This document shows positions 19,017 through 32,440 of a stretch of DNA of 64,000 bases, piece after piece. Under the pieces are notes generated by a model. That model saw nothing but the letters and a program-made list of their open reading frames with translations. It was not told the DNA's origin and searched no databases. This DNA comes from an uncultured Alphaproteobacteria bacterium (GTDB lineage Bacteria > Pseudomonadota > Alphaproteobacteria > Rhodospirillales > Rhodospirillaceae): the NCBI GenBank assembly GCA_900079695.1, contig LT599022.1, positions 896,287-960,286 of the forward strand, in the 5' to 3' direction. The first letter of the stretch is position 1. Every line of letters begins with the position of its first letter. Position numbers and translations under genes: made by a program.

Positions 19017-19817
19017 TCAGACGCCGGGACGGAGCGTATGCGCGTGGTTGAGCGGGCCGTGGCCGTGGCCGTAGCCCGGTGCGGTTTCGAGGCCGACGCG
19101 CACGTACTCGCGCGCCCGCTCCACCGCCTTGACGAGCGGCAATCCCTGGGCGAGGCCGCAGGCGAGCGCCGAAGCGAGGGTGCAGCCGGTGCCGTGGCCG
19201 TGGCGGGTTTCGATCCGCAGCCCGGCGAAGCGCGTCACCCCCTCGGACGTCGCCAGCAGGTCGACCACCAGGCCGCCTTCGAGGTGCCCGCCCTTCAGCA
19301 GCACCGCCTTCGGCCCCAGCGCCAGCAGGTCCTGCGCGGCGGCGCGCATGTCGGCCTCGGTCGCGACCTTGCGGCCGGTCAGCACCTCGGCCTCGTAGAG
19401 ATTGGGCGTGATCACCGTGGCGCGCGGCAGCAGCGCCCACTTGAGGGTCTTCACCGCCTCGGTCTCCAGCAGCAGCGCACCGCCCTTCGCCACCATCACC
19501 GGGTCGACCACCAGCGGCAGATCGGGCGCGAAGTCGGCGAGCGCCTCGGCCACCGCGCGGATCACCGGCGAGGTCGCGAGCATGCCGGTCTTGAGCGCGT
19601 CCGCGCCGAGGTCGGTCATCACCACCTCGATCTGCTTGCGGATGAACTCCACCGGGATCGGATGGATGCCGTGAACTCCGAGGGTATTCTGGGCGGTGAG
19701 CGCGGTGATCGCGGTCATCGCGAAGCCGTTGAGCGCGGTTACCGCCTTGATGTCGGCCTGGATCCCCGCGCCGCCGCCGGAATCCGACCCGGCGGCGATC
19801 AAAACCCGTCCCTGCAT
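19017..19817 (-). CDS. thiD: Hydroxymethylpyrimidine/phosphomethylpyrimidine kinase
   Basis: 266 residues, ribokinase fold. The N-terminal IAAGSDSGGGAGIQADIKA, the central DPVMVAKGG and the ATP/anion-hole HGHGTGCTLASALA with catalytic Asp/Gly-Thr-Gly-Cys region are all intact. It phosphorylates HMP and HMP-P for thiamine synthesis. It begins 3 bp after the glmM stop, an unusual partner. The C-terminus is His/Gly-rich (PGYGHGHGPLNHAHT). No TPP riboswitch is visible before it. Confidence 0.95.
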   Translation of the reverse strand: MQGRVLIAAGSDSGGGAGIQADIKAVTALNGFAMTAITALTAQNTLGVHGIHPIPVEFIRKQIEVVMTDLGADALKTGMLATSPVIRAVAEALADFAPDLPLVVDPVMVAKGGALLLETEAVKTLKWALLPRATVITPNLYEAEVLTGRKVATEADMRAAAQDLLALGPKAVLLKGGHLEGGLVVDLLATSEGVTRFAGLRIETRHGHGTGCTLASALACGLAQGLPLVKAVERAREYVRVGLETAPGYGHGHGPLNHAHTLRPGV

Positions 19818-19820
19818 CGC

Positions 19821-21170
<1,350 letters not shown>

Positions 21171-21237
21171 TGCACCCCTGCCCTGGCGAAATTCCGAGGC
21201 GCCGAGCGTAGAGCATCGCGGCACGGGGGGAAAGGGA

Positions 21238-22356
21238 TTACTCCGCCCGCTCCACCGCCGCCTGGATCGCCAGCGCCTGAACGGTTTCCGCCACGTCGTG
21301 GACGCGCACGACGTTCGCGCCGTTGCGTGCGCCGCCAAGGGCGAGGGTGAGCGACCCCGGCAACCGCGCTTTCGGCTCCATGTCTCCGCACACCGCCGGG
21401 ATCAGGCTCTTGCGCGACGCGCCGAGCAGCACCGGCACGCCGAGCGTGCGATAGACCGCGAGCCAGCGCAGAATCGCGAGATTGTGCGCCTTGGTCTTGC
21501 CGAAGCCGATCCCGGGGTCGACGCACAGCCGCTCGCGCGGGATGCCCGCGGCGACGCAGGCGTTCACCCGAGCCTCCAAATAGTCGAACACGTCGAACGG
21601 CGCGTTGGCGTATTCGGGCGCGGCCTGCATCGTCTGCGGCTCGCCCTGCATGTGCATCAGCACCACCGCCGCCCCGCCGTCGCGCACCGCCCGCAGTGCG
21701 TCGAGGTCTCCGGTCAGCGCGGTGACGTCGTTGACGATGCGCGCGCCCGCCTGCACCGCCGCCGCCATCGTCGCGGCGTGGCGGGTATCGACGGACACGC
21801 ACACGCCAGCCTCGGCCAGTGCCCGCACCACCGGCACGACCCGGCGGATCTCTTCCTCCGGCGGCACCTCGGGCGCGCCGGGACGAGTGGATTCGCCGCC
21901 GACGTCGACGATATCCGCGCCCGCCTCGACCATCGCCAGGGCGTCGGCGATCGCGGTGGCGGCGTCGAAGCGTTCGCCGCCGTCGGAAAAGCTGTCGGGC
22001 GTGACGTTGACGATTCCCATCACCCGCGGCCGGTCCATGGCGACGCCGCCGAAGCGCGGCAGCGCCGGGGCGAGCGCGGCCATCGCCGCGTCCACCGCCG
22101 GGTGCAGATCCATCAGTTCCTGCACCCCCATGCGGTAGACCGCCACCTTGCCGCCCGAGCGCGCGGCGAGGTAGGCGCAGCAGAACGCCTGATCGCCGCC
22201 GAACGGCAACGCGCGGCCGGAGGCGACGATGCCCGCGGCGCGCGGCCCGGAGAGCACCCCGGCGGGAGCGATGTAGACTTTCGCCGAAGACGAAAATGCG
22301 ACACCCGACCCGGCGGTCGGGTATCGCACGGTCTCGACGCGCACGTCGGTATCCAC
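21238..22356 (-). CDS. folP: Dihydropteroate synthase with N-terminal extension
   Basis: 372 residues. The TIM-barrel core begins near residue 109 ([16 protein letters not shown]) and contains [11 protein letters not shown], the pABA-contacting DPGIGFGKT and GASRKS. The first 105 or so residues (with [13 protein letters not shown]) are an extension absent from the short E. coli enzyme. The start is GTG 22356, one base after the ftsH stop, so translation is coupled. It joins DHPP and p-aminobenzoate in folate synthesis. Confidence 0.95.
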   Translation of the reverse strand: MDTDVRVETVRYPTAGSGVAFSSSAKVYIAPAGVLSGPRAAGIVASGRALPFGGDQAFCCAYLAARSGGKVAVYRMGVQELMDLHPAVDAAMAALAPALPRFGGVAMDRPRVMGIVNVTPDSFSDGGERFDAATAIADALAMVEAGADIVDVGGESTRPGAPEVPPEEEIRRVVPVVRALAEAGVCVSVDTRHAATMAAAVQAGARIVNDVTALTGDLDALRAVRDGGAAVVLMHMQGEPQTMQAAPEYANAPFDVFDYLEARVNACVAAGIPRERLCVDPGIGFGKTKAHNLAILRWLAVYRTLGVPVLLGASRKSLIPAVCGDMEPKARLPGSLTLALGGARNGANVVRVHDVAETVQALAIQAAVERAE

Positions 22357-22357
22357 G

Positions 22358-24268
<1,911 letters not shown>

Positions 24269-24338
24269 GAGAGAACCCCCTGAATTGGTGACGCTGTCCG
24301 CCTCCGCCCGGCCTCCCGCGCGTATCGGTTCACCGTCA

Positions 24339-25667
24339 TTACATAAGGTTTGCCGCAACCGGCGCAAGCCAGATCGCGCAGGCGGTGACCCCGGCCGCGG
24401 GCGCGAAGCGCGCCGCCGGAACGGCGCGATCATAGCCGCCGAGCGGCGCAAGGCAAACCTCTTCGCCATGGGCGAACACCGGCACCCGCGCGAACGCCGC
24501 CGAAGGCGGCGGTTTCTCGCAGGTTCCGAGAGCGGCGAGCGTGCGGCGCAGGGCGTCGCGCTCGGCAGCTCCCTGCGGCGCGCGCAGGCGCGCGAGGTCG
24601 TCGGGCGCGGCGGCGAAGCGTTCGTCCCAGCGTCCGCCCGAGAGCGCCGGAGCGGCGCGGTTCTCGCGCAGAATCCACAGGCCGCCGCCGCCGCGCCGGG
24701 CGATGCAGCCGCCGAGGGTGGCGACGCCGCCCACGGCGAGGGTGGAGAGCGCGCGTTCGACCACGCCGAGCGGCGGCGCATAGACCCGCCCGCCGACGCA
24801 GTACGCCAGACGGGCGAGGAATTCGCGGTCGGCGGCGTCGTCGCGCGGCGCGGCATCCCAGGCGTCCCAGTCGACCCAGGCGTACCCCAGGGGCGAAATC
24901 CGCGCCCAGGCGACGATGCGGCGCGCGAGACGGCGCTCCGCATCCATGCGCGCCCGCCCGGCCGCCGCGATGCTGCGGTCCATCGCCGCCGCCTCGGCCT
25001 CCGGCAGGCGTTCGAGGCGCTTGCGCACGCGGTTGCGTTCGAACGCATCGGACAGGTTGGAGGGGTCCTCGACCCATGCCTGCCCGAGGGCGCGGCACAG
25101 CGCCGCGAGTTCGGACTTGGCGAAGCCGAGCAACGGCCGCAACAGGCGGCAGTCGCGGCGATAATCGAGGGCTGGCATGCCGGCGCGGCCATGGCCGCCG
25201 CCGCGTTCCATCCGCATCGCCACGGTTTCGCGCTGGTCGCCCGCGTGGTGGCCGACCACGAGATGCAGCGCCCCGGTTTCGCGGCACACCGAATCCAGCG
25301 CCGCATAGCGCGCGCCGCGCGCCGCCGCCTCGACCCCGGTTGCGGGCGCGGGCCCATCCCAGACGAGCGTGCGGTGGAGAATGCCGAGCGCGGCGCACCA
25401 TGCCCCGACCCGCTCCGCCTCGGCGGCGGATTCGGGGCGCAGGCGATGATCGAAGGTGACGGCGATCACCCGCCCGCCTTGCGCCGCCGCCCAATCGTGG
25501 GCCAGCCGCAGGAGCGCCATGCTGTCGACGCCGCCCGAAACCGCCACCACCACCAGCGGCGCGGGTTCGAATCCGCCGAAGCCCGCCATCGTCGCGGCGA
25601 AGCGCCGCTCCAGCGCTTCGAGGAGCGGCGCGTCTTCCGCGGCCGGTGCGGCGCGGCTCAGCGGCAC
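24339..25667 (-). CDS. tilS: tRNA(Ile)-lysidine synthetase
   Basis: About 442 residues. The N-type PP-loop is [12 protein letters not shown] (Ser44-Ser49 region), with the [12 protein letters not shown] and [15 protein letters not shown] motifs of TilS. It modifies C34 of tRNA-Ile(CAU) to lysidine so that AUA is read. The start is taken as GTG 25667, inside the last codons of cpoB (10 bp overlap), with GAGATGAA as ribosome-binding site; this fits family starts. The C-terminal half is poorly conserved, as usual. Confidence 0.92.
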   Translation of the reverse strand: MPLSRAAPAAEDAPLLEALERRFAATMAGFGGFEPAPLVVVAVSGGVDSMALLRLAHDWAAAQGGRVIAVTFDHRLRPESAAEAERVGAWCAALGILHRTLVWDGPAPATGVEAAARGARYAALDSVCRETGALHLVVGHHAGDQRETVAMRMERGGGHGRAGMPALDYRRDCRLLRPLLGFAKSELAALCRALGQAWVEDPSNLSDAFERNRVRKRLERLPEAEAAAMDRSIAAAGRARMDAERRLARRIVAWARISPLGYAWVDWDAWDAAPRDDAADREFLARLAYCVGGRVYAPPLGVVERALSTLAVGGVATLGGCIARRGGGGLWILRENRAAPALSGGRWDERFAAAPDDLARLRAPQGAAERDALRRTLAALGTCEKPPPSAAFARVPVFAHGEEVCLAPLGGYDRAVPAARFAPAAGVTACAIWLAPVAANLM

Positions 25668-26542
25668 TTCATCTCGGTGCGCGCCTTGTTCGCGAGGTCG
25701 ATCTGGACCTTCGGCGCGCCGCCGAACTCCTTGAGGAACTGCTCCAGCGCCACGCACGCCTTGTCGGTCTGGTTGAGCTTGCGCATCGAGAACCCGAGCT
25801 TCAGCAGACTGTCCGGCGCCTTCGGACCCTTGCGATACTTTTTGTAACCGTCGGCGAAGGCAACCGCCGCCTGATCGAACTGACCGCGCACGTAGTAGGT
25901 TTCGCCCAGCCAGTACTGGGCGTTGCCCGCGTACTCGGTGTTGCCGTAGGTCTGAAGGAAGGACTTGAAGGCGGTTTCGGCCGCCGGGTAGTCGGCCTTC
26001 TTCAGAAGATTGAAGGCATCGCGGTAGGCTTCGGCGGCGTTTTCCGCCGGAGCGGCGACGGGCGGCGCACCCGCCGACCGGGTCTGCCCGAGGATGCCGA
26101 CGGTGGAGCCGGACACCGGATTGGCCGGCGGCTGCTGCGCCGCGGGCGCACCCTCGGCCGCGCCGGTCGCCGCGCCCGCTCCGCCCTTTTCGAGCGACTG
26201 GAAGCGGAAGTCGACGTCGGCCTGCATCCGGTCGAGACGCTGCTGCGTCTGTTCGATCTTGTAGTTGAGCTGCTCGATCTGGCCGGTGAGATCGCGCATC
26301 TGCTCCTCGATCTGGCTGACCTTGGAGTAGAGCGACGCCGCGCCCTCCGCCGTCAGATCGCCGCCGCCGCCCGACTGGGTGCTCTGATAGGCCTGGCGCT
26401 GCAACAGCTGAAGGTCGCGTTCGAGGCGGTCGACGCGCCCGGCGAGCGCACCGTCCTGCGCCCCGGCCGAAGCCGCGCCGAAAACCAGGGCCGCGGCGAA
26501 TGCCGCGCAGGCGAGCGGGCGGCGGGCGTCGAAGCGGGTCAT
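25658..26542 (-). CDS. cpoB: Cell division coordinator CpoB (YbgF)
   Basis: 294 residues. Signal peptide ending near SAGAQ, an N-terminal coiled coil (LAGRVDRLERDLQLLQRQAY, then a Glu/Gln-rich IEEQMRDLTGQIEQLNYKIE), a Pro/Ala-rich linker and C-terminal tetratricopeptide repeats starting at YRDAFNLLKKADYPAAETAF. It works in the periplasm with TolA and PBP1B to couple outer-membrane constriction to septal peptidoglycan synthesis. ATG 26542 has AAGGA upstream. It is the last gene of the tol-pal cluster. Confidence 0.95.
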   Translation of the reverse strand: MTRFDARRPLACAAFAAALVFGAASAGAQDGALAGRVDRLERDLQLLQRQAYQSTQSGGGGDLTAEGAASLYSKVSQIEEQMRDLTGQIEQLNYKIEQTQQRLDRMQADVDFRFQSLEKGGAGAATGAAEGAPAAQQPPANPVSGSTVGILGQTRSAGAPPVAAPAENAAEAYRDAFNLLKKADYPAAETAFKSFLQTYGNTEYAGNAQYWLGETYYVRGQFDQAAVAFADGYKKYRKGPKAPDSLLKLGFSMRKLNQTDKACVALEQFLKEFGGAPKVQIDLANKARTEMKCR

Positions 26543-26564
26543 CGATTGTCCTTCCGGTGATCTC

Positions 26565-26613
26565 TGAAAAAACGAAACGCCCGCCATTCGTCGCATGCGA
26601 GGAACGGCGGGCG
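26565..26613 (-). terminator. Rho-independent terminator between pal and cpoB
   Basis: On the minus strand, arms 26603-26613 and 26578-26588 (CGCCCGCC core, one G-T pair) form an 11-bp stem whose loop holds a further small palindrome TCGCATGCGA. It is followed by TTTCGTTTTTTC. It would reduce read-through from pal to cpoB, so cpoB may also have its own promoter. Confidence 0.8.
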
Positions 26614-26652
26614 CCCGTCGGATAGCTTCCGCTGGACTTTAGCGGAATGCTT

Positions 26653-27144
26653 TTACTTCTGCACCACCGTCACGGCGCGACGGTTCTGCGACCAGGCGTA
26701 CTCGTTCGAGCCCATCACCGCCGGACGCTCCTTGCCGTAGGAGACGGTGGTGATGCGCGCGGCCGCCACACCCTGCGCCTGCAGGAAGTTCTTCACCGCG
26801 TTGGCGCGACGCTCGCCGAGGGCGAGGTTGTATTCGCGGGTGCCGCGCTCGTCGGCATGGCCTTCGATGGTGATCTTGGTGTTCGGATAGGTCTTGAGCC
26901 ACGCGGCCTGACCCATCAGCGACTTCACCGCGGACTCATCGAGGTCCGAACGATCGAGCGCGAAGAACACGCGATCCTTGGCGTTCGCCAGGAAGTGCTC
27001 CGGCGAGCCCGGAACCGGCGCGGTCACGGACGACGACGCGGCGCCCTTGCCGGCACCCGAAGTGTCGGCGCTCTCCTGCGGACCACTGGAGCAGGCCGCC
27101 ACGAGCAGGCTGGCCGCCACGACGCTCAGTACACGAATCTTCAT
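26653..27144 (-). CDS. pal: Peptidoglycan-associated lipoprotein
   Basis: 163 residues. The lipoprotein signal ends in LVAAC, with Cys18 as the lipidated residue. The C-terminal OmpA-like domain binds peptidoglycan (ITIEGHADERGTREYNLALG and RRANAVKNFLQAQG). Pal anchors the outer membrane to peptidoglycan and interacts with TolB. ATG 27144 is chosen since GGGAG lies 9 bases upstream; ATG 27153 has no usable spacing. The 190-bp gap to tolB suggests its own promoter. Confidence 0.96.
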   Translation of the reverse strand: MKIRVLSVVAASLLVAACSSGPQESADTSGAGKGAASSSVTAPVPGSPEHFLANAKDRVFFALDRSDLDESAVKSLMGQAAWLKTYPNTKITIEGHADERGTREYNLALGERRANAVKNFLQAQGVAAARITTVSYGKERPAVMGSNEYAWSQNRRAVTVVQK

Positions 27145-27335
27145 TGCCTTCATCTCCCACTCGGGAATTTTGTTACGATACGGCCACACGGCTGCGGCAC
27201 GACCGCCGGAAAACCGATTTGGTTGGCCTTTGTATTACTTCAACCCCTTTGGGTCCGCTACAAGAATTCGAATTGTCCTGCAGCGAACCGTCAAAGTGTG
27301 GTTTTCGTGCCACAGCCGCCAACCCCCCACCCGGC

Positions 27336-28688
27336 TCAGGGGATCAACGGCGACCAAGCCGGGTCGGAAGCCGCAGTCGGCGTTACAACCCGACGTTCAT
27401 TGTAGCCTGTCAGATCGATACTGTAGAGATAAGAATCGCCTCCGAGGCCGCGAGCATCCGACGGATTCTGTCGAAAGTACATCAGGACTCGTCCATTCGG
27501 AGCCCAGGTGGGGCCTTCGACGAGGAATCCGTCGGCAAGCAAACGCTCACCGGAGCCATCTGGTTTCATCACGCCGATGAAAAACCGACCTTGCGCCATT
27601 TTGGTGAAGGCGATGTAGTCGCCGCGCGGCGACCACACCGGCGTCGCGTAGGTGCCTTCGCCATGGCTGATGCGGCGCACGCCGCTGCCGTCGGCATTCA
27701 TCACGTAGAGCTGCTGGTTGCCGCCGCGGTCGGAATTGAAGACGATATATTGCGAATCCGGCGAGTACGACGGCGAGGTGTCGATCGCCGGGGTGTCGGT
27801 CAGACGGCGGCGTTCGAGGGTGCGGAGATCCATAGTGTAGATGTCCGACGAACCGCCGCGCGCCATGCTCATGATCACGCGCTTGCCGTCGGGCGAGAAG
27901 CGCGGCGCGAAGGTCATGCCGGGGAAATCGCCCAGGCGCTCGCGCTTGCCGGTGTCGATGTTGTACAGGTACACCCGCGGCACGCCGTTGTAATACGACA
28001 TGTAGGTGATTTCCTGCGTCGACGGCGAGAATCGCGGCGTCAGCACCAGATCCGCGCCGTCGGTGAGGAAGCGGTGGTTGGCACCGTCCTGATCCATGAT
28101 CGCGAGGCGCTTGACGCGCTTGGTCTGCGGACCGCTTTCGGCGATGTAGACGACCCGGGTGTCGAAATAGCCGGTTTCGCCGGTCAGCCGCTCGTACACC
28201 TGATCGGCGATGATGTGGGCGATGCGCCGCCAGTTGTTGGTTTCGGTGACGTAGGCCTGGGCCTTGAGCTGCTGGGTGGCGAACACGTCCCACAGCCGGA
28301 ACTCGACGCGCAGACGGCCGTCCGGCGTGGTCGCGGCGCGGCCCTGCACCAGCGCCTGGGCGTTGATCGCCTGCCAGTCGGGGAAGCGCGGCTGCACCTG
28401 CATCGACGGGAAGCTCTGGATGAACGCGCGGGAATCGATGCCGCGGAACAGCCCCGAGCGTTCGAGGTCGGCCTGCAGCACTCCGGCGAGGTCGGCGCCG
28501 AACTTGGCGGCGCGGTCGTCGTCGCCGCCGAACGCGGGGATCGCGATCGGAATCGGGTCGACGTTGCCGCGCGTGATGTCGATTCTCAGCTCCGCCCGCG
28601 CCGGCTGGGCGAGAAGCGCGAGGACCGCCGCGGCAAACAGGACGAAACGCCCCCGTCCGCGCGTCAATGCGTTCACCAGCACGCTCAT
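27336..28688 (-). CDS. tolB: Tol-Pal system translocation protein TolB
   Basis: 450 residues. Signal peptide ([18 protein letters not shown]), an N-terminal alpha/beta domain and a six-bladed beta-propeller with WD40-like repeats ([51 protein letters not shown]). It is periplasmic and bridges Pal and TolA. ATG 28688 is preceded by TAAGGAGG at good spacing. Confidence 0.96.
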   Translation of the reverse strand: MSVLVNALTRGRGRFVLFAAAVLALLAQPARAELRIDITRGNVDPIPIAIPAFGGDDDRAAKFGADLAGVLQADLERSGLFRGIDSRAFIQSFPSMQVQPRFPDWQAINAQALVQGRAATTPDGRLRVEFRLWDVFATQQLKAQAYVTETNNWRRIAHIIADQVYERLTGETGYFDTRVVYIAESGPQTKRVKRLAIMDQDGANHRFLTDGADLVLTPRFSPSTQEITYMSYYNGVPRVYLYNIDTGKRERLGDFPGMTFAPRFSPDGKRVIMSMARGGSSDIYTMDLRTLERRRLTDTPAIDTSPSYSPDSQYIVFNSDRGGNQQLYVMNADGSGVRRISHGEGTYATPVWSPRGDYIAFTKMAQGRFFIGVMKPDGSGERLLADGFLVEGPTWAPNGRVLMYFRQNPSDARGLGGDSYLYSIDLTGYNERRVVTPTAASDPAWSPLIP

Positions 28689-28697
28689 GAAACCTCC

Positions 28698-29657
28698 TTA
28701 CAATCGGTCCTGTGGACGGAAGAACAGACGGACTTCGCGCCACGTGTCGTATTTCTTCTGCGGCGCCTGGATCGGACTGGCCATAAATACGGCCCGCAGC
28801 GCGCTCTCCGCAAGGGAACGGAAGGCCGGATCGCTGCCCATCCGCGACTGATCGACGATCCGCGCGGCGCGCACCGTGCCGTCCGCATTCAGGCTGACGG
28901 TGATCTCGATCACCATGTCCTGCGCGCCAGCCTTGCCGGGATCGACGTTCCAGTGCTTCTCGATCTGGGCGCGGATCATGTCCATCTCGGACAGCGTCAG
29001 GGTATCGCCGAAGCCGTCGCGGTCCTTCGAGATCGCCGGAACGTCGAGCGCGCCGGGCGTGCCCTTGCGGTCGCCCGAAGGATTGGGCGTGGTCTTGCCG
29101 GTCGGCGGCGGCGCGCTCTCCTTGCGGATCTTCTCGACCGAGGCGAGCAGGTCGTCGAACGAAGGTTTCGGATCCGCCTTCTTCTTCGGCGCGTCCTCCT
29201 TCTTCGACTCCGCCGGCTTCGCGGGTTCGGGCTTCTTCGGCGGCTCCGGCTTCGGCTCGGGCTTCTTCGGCGCCTCTTTCTTCGGCTCCGGTTTCGGCGG
29301 CTCGGGCACTACCGCGGGCTTGGGCGGCTCCGGCTTGGGCGGCTCCGGTTTCGGCGGAACGGGCACCGGCTTCGGCGGCTCGGGTTTGGGCGGCTCCGGC
29401 TTCGGCGGTTCGGGCTTCGGCGGTTCCGGCTTCTGCTCGGGCTTCGGCGGCTCGGGCGCGGGCTCGCCCTTCGGCTTGCCGATCGCGGCGGCCTTGGGCA
29501 GCGAGGTCTTCTCGCCCACCGTCACCTTGGAAAGGTCGACGACGAGGATGCGCTCGGTGAGTTCCGGCGGCTCGGGCTTGAGATACGGCAAGCCGAGCAC
29601 GGAGACCAGCGCCACCGCGATGTGCAGACCCAGGGAATAGAGGAACTCCCGCCGCAT
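28698..29657 (-). CDS. tolA: TolA (energy-transducing Tol-Pal subunit)
   Basis: 319 residues. One N-terminal transmembrane helix (FLYSLGLHIAVALVSVLGLP), then a long linker of PEPPKP-type repeats and Lys/Pro/Glu-rich sequence from about residue 55 to 190, and a C-terminal TolA/TonB-like domain (MVIEITVSLNADGTVRAARI). The rigid proline-lysine linker differs from the alanine-helix of E. coli TolA and is TonB-like, but the place between tolR and tolB fixes the call. ATG 29657 has GAGGAG upstream. Confidence 0.93.
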   Translation of the reverse strand: MRREFLYSLGLHIAVALVSVLGLPYLKPEPPELTERILVVDLSKVTVGEKTSLPKAAAIGKPKGEPAPEPPKPEQKPEPPKPEPPKPEPPKPEPPKPVPVPPKPEPPKPEPPKPAVVPEPPKPEPKKEAPKKPEPKPEPPKKPEPAKPAESKKEDAPKKKADPKPSFDDLLASVEKIRKESAPPPTGKTTPNPSGDRKGTPGALDVPAISKDRDGFGDTLTLSEMDMIRAQIEKHWNVDPGKAGAQDMVIEITVSLNADGTVRAARIVDQSRMGSDPAFRSLAESALRAVFMASPIQAPQKKYDTWREVRLFFRPQDRL

Positions 29658-29665
29658 CGTCTCCT

Positions 29666-30133
29666 CTAGCGCCGCGGCTTCGGTTGCGCCGGTTTCGCCG
29701 GAGCGTCGCCGTTGCCGGTTTCGAGGCCGACCTTCTCGATTCCCGCGTCCTTGAGCGCGCCCATCACGCCCATCACCGCGCCGTAGGCGGCGACTCGATC
29801 GCCGGAGATGACGATCGCGAGCTCGGGATTGACGCGGCGCATCTCGACGATGCGGCCGACCAGGGTCTCGACCTCGACCGGATCGGTGCCGACGTAGACG
29901 GTGCCGTCCTCCGCCACCGAGATGCGCAGCGCCTTGTCGGCGCCCGCGAGCACCTCCTTGCCGCCCTGGGGCAGGTCGAGGGGAATGCCGGTGGTCATCA
30001 TCGGCGCGGTGACCATGAAGATCACCAGCAGCACCAGCATCACGTCGACCATCGGCGTGACGTTGATGTCGGCCATGCGCGCGGTCTTGCCGCGCCCCTT
30101 GCCGCGCTTGCCGCCGGACGTCGCCATCCCCAT
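29666..30133 (-). CDS. tolR: TolR (ExbD family)
   Basis: 155 residues. One transmembrane helix carries the proton-path aspartate in ADINVTPMVDVMLVLLVIFM (MVD). A periplasmic ExbD/TolR domain follows and a Pro/Lys-rich tail. With TolQ it forms the proton-driven motor for TolA. It starts 3 bp after the tolQ stop. Confidence 0.96.
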   Translation of the reverse strand: MGMATSGGKRGKGRGKTARMADINVTPMVDVMLVLLVIFMVTAPMMTTGIPLDLPQGGKEVLAGADKALRISVAEDGTVYVGTDPVEVETLVGRIVEMRRVNPELAIVISGDRVAAYGAVMGVMGALKDAGIEKVGLETGNGDAPAKPAQPKPRR

Positions 30134-30136
30134 GGC

Positions 30137-30829
30137 TCAGAGCCTTTCGTCGAGCTGGCGCGACACGATCGCCGAGAACTCGCCGGAGAAGATCTCCAGA
30201 CGCTTGGCGTACCGGTCGATGTCGGTGGAGAGCTTGTTGTACGCGATCACCGCGGGGATCGCCGCGACCAGCCCGAGCGCGGTGGCGAACAACGCCTCGG
30301 CGATGCCGGGCGCGACCACCGCGAGCGAGGTGTTCTTCGACGCGCCGATGTTGTGGAAGCTGTTCATGATGCCCCACACCGTGCCGAACAGGCCGACGAA
30401 CGGCGCCACCGAGCCGGTGGAGGCGAGGAAGCCCATGCGCGCCTCGACGCGTTCGAGTTCGCGCTCGGAGGTGATCTGCATCACCCGCTCGATGCGCTGG
30501 GCGATCGAGGTCTTGAGCGACGGCGCCTCGTTGCGGTTGCGTTCGATCGAGCGCCGCCACTCGCGCATCGCCGCGACGAAGATCGCGCTCATCGGATCGC
30601 GCGCGTTCTTGCCGATGCGGTCGTAGAGGTCGTCGAGCGGCCCGCCGGACCAGAACTGCTCCTCGAAGTCGCGGGCGTGGCGGTTGAGCGAGGCGATCCG
30701 CTTCACCTTCTCGAAGATGATCGTCCACGACCACACCGACGCCGCCAAGAGCGCCAGCATCACCGCCTTGACCACGATGTCCGCCTGCAGGAACAGGGTG
30801 ATGATCGACAAATCGTTGTGCGCTTCCAT
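30137..30829 (-). CDS. tolQ: TolQ (ExbB family)
   Basis: 230 residues with three transmembrane helices: AVMLALLAASVWSWTIIFEK, STGSVAPFVGLFGTVWGIMN and a third with ALFATALGLVAAIPAVIAYN. These are the MotA/TolQ/ExbB signatures. ATG 30829 is chosen with AAAGGCGAAGG upstream. First of the tolQRAB genes, 56 bp after ybgC. Confidence 0.96.
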   Translation of the reverse strand: MEAHNDLSIITLFLQADIVVKAVMLALLAASVWSWTIIFEKVKRIASLNRHARDFEEQFWSGGPLDDLYDRIGKNARDPMSAIFVAAMREWRRSIERNRNEAPSLKTSIAQRIERVMQITSERELERVEARMGFLASTGSVAPFVGLFGTVWGIMNSFHNIGASKNTSLAVVAPGIAEALFATALGLVAAIPAVIAYNKLSTDIDRYAKRLEIFSGEFSAIVSRQLDERL

Positions 30830-30885
30830 CCAGCCTTCGCCTTTCTTCCGCCGTCCCGGAAACCCGGAACCGGTCGCCGCCGTTC

Positions 30886-31368
30886 CTATCGCATCCGCGC
30901 CGCGAGGTCGGCGCGCAACGCCTCGGGGATGCGCGCGGGCCTGAGGCTCGTCGCGGAGACGCATGCAAGCTTCGCCTGCGCCTCCACCAGAATCTCGTCG
31001 CCGCGCATCACCGTCTGCGCCATTTCCAGCGTCGCACCCTTGATCCGCGTCACCCGGGTGCGCACCGTCAGCAGGTCGTCGAGCACCGCCGAGCGGCGGT
31101 AATCGACCGCGAAGGCGCGCATCACGAACATCACGCCCCCGTCCTGACCGGGATACTCGCCACGGGTCAACCGCCCGTTCTCCCAGCCGCCGAGGCGCAA
31201 CATCGCGCTGCGCGCGCGCTCCGCATATTTCAGATAATTCGCATAGTAGACGACGCCGCCCGCGTCGGTGTCCTCGTAATAGACCCGCACGGTGAGAACA
31301 TGGGCGTCGTCCTCGAACCGGGACGCGCCGCCCTCGCCCGCCGCGCGCGTGATCGCATCGTGCTGCAT
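30886..31368 (-). CDS. ybgC: Tol-Pal associated acyl-CoA thioesterase
   Basis: 160 residues, hotdog fold. The active-site segment VYYEDTDAGGVVYYANYLKY carries the catalytic aspartate. Its thioesterase acts on short or phospholipid-linked acyl groups; the physiological role beside tol-pal is unsettled. ATG 31368 is 4 bp after the ruvB stop. Confidence 0.93.
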   Translation of the reverse strand: MQHDAITRAAGEGGASRFEDDAHVLTVRVYYEDTDAGGVVYYANYLKYAERARSAMLRLGGWENGRLTRGEYPGQDGGVMFVMRAFAVDYRRSAVLDDLLTVRTRVTRIKGATLEMAQTVMRGDEILVEAQAKLACVSATSLRPARIPEALRADLAARMR

Positions 31369-31372
31369 CGCT

Positions 31373-32440
31373 TTAATCCGCCTCCGCGTCCGGCGCAAGG
31401 GGGTCGAGCAGGGCGAGTTGCTCCGGCCCCCGGGGCGGGGCGGCCAGCCCCAGGTGACGATAGCCTTTCGCCGACAGAATGCGCCCGCGCGGCGTGCGCT
31501 GCACCAGTCCCTGTTGCATCAGAAACGGCTCGATCACCTCTTCCAGGGTGTCGCGCTCCTCGGCCAGCGCCGCCGCCAGGGTCTCGACTCCGACCGGGCC
31601 GCCGCCGTAGCTCTCGACGATACAAAGCAGGTAGCGCCGGTCCTGGCTGTCAAGACCGAGGCCGTCGACTTCGAGGCGGGTGAGCGCCCGGTCGGCCACC
31701 GTCCGGTCCACCGGCAGCGCCCCGGCGACGGTGGCGAAGTCGCGCACCCGGCGCAGCAGCCGCCCGGCGACGCGCGGCGTGCCGCGCGAGCGTCGGGCGA
31801 TCTCGACCGCGCCCTCGTCGCCCATCGGCAGGCCGAGGCGCGCCGCGCCGCGCAGCACGATGCGCGTCAGGTCCGCGTCGGAATAGAACCGCAGCCGGAG
31901 CGGAATCCCGAAGCGGTCGCGCAGCGGCGTCGTCAGCAAACCGGCGCGGGTGGTGGCGCCGACCAGGGTGAAGGGCTGCAGATCGATGCGCACCGAGCGC
32001 GCCGCCGGGCCCTCGCCGATGATCAGGTCGAGCTGGAAGTCCTCCATCGCCGAGTACAGCACCTCCTCGATCGCGGGCGGCAGGCGGTGAATCTCGTCGA
32101 TGAACAGAACGTCGCGCGCTTCGAGGTTGGTGAGAATCGCCGCGAGATCGCCCGCTTTGGCGATCATCGGCCCCGAGGTGGCGCGGAAGCCGACGCCGAG
32201 TTCGTGGGCGACGATCTGCGCGAGCGTGGTCTTGCCGAGGCCGGGCGGGCCGTGCAGCAGAACGTGGTCGAGCGCCTCGCCGCGGGCGCGCGCCGCCTGC
32301 ACGAACACCTTGAGGTTGTCGCACGCCTCGGGCTGGCCGAGAAAGTCGTCGAGGGATTGCGGACGCATCGGCGCGTCGCCGTCGCCCGCCTGTTCGCGCG
32401 CCGAGACCACGCGCTCGTCGCCGTCGTCCCAGCCGCTCAT
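31373..32440 (-). CDS. ruvB: Holliday junction branch-migration ATPase RuvB
   Basis: 355 residues. Walker [14 protein letters not shown], Walker [11 protein letters not shown], sensor GATTRAGLL and a C-terminal winged helix ([17 protein letters not shown]). Hexameric motor that drives branch migration with RuvA. It overlaps ruvA by 4 bp. Confidence 0.97.
   Translation of the reverse strand: MSGWDDGDERVVSAREQAGDGDAPMRPQSLDDFLGQPEACDNLKVFVQAARARGEALDHVLLHGPPGLGKTTLAQIVAHELGVGFRATSGPMIAKAGDLAAILTNLEARDVLFIDEIHRLPPAIEEVLYSAMEDFQLDLIIGEGPAARSVRIDLQPFTLVGATTRAGLLTTPLRDRFGIPLRLRFYSDADLTRIVLRGAARLGLPMGDEGAVEIARRSRGTPRVAGRLLRRVRDFATVAGALPVDRTVADRALTRLEVDGLGLDSQDRRYLLCIVESYGGGPVGVETLAAALAEERDTLEEVIEPFLMQQGLVQRTPRGRILSAKGYRHLGLAAPPRGPEQLALLDPLAPDAEAD

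Noticed and set aside
27144-29669. A long plus-strand frame across the tol genes
   Set aside because: Antisense to pal, tolB and tolA; the Leu/Arg/Gly repeats are the reverse reading of the TolA proline-lysine linker.
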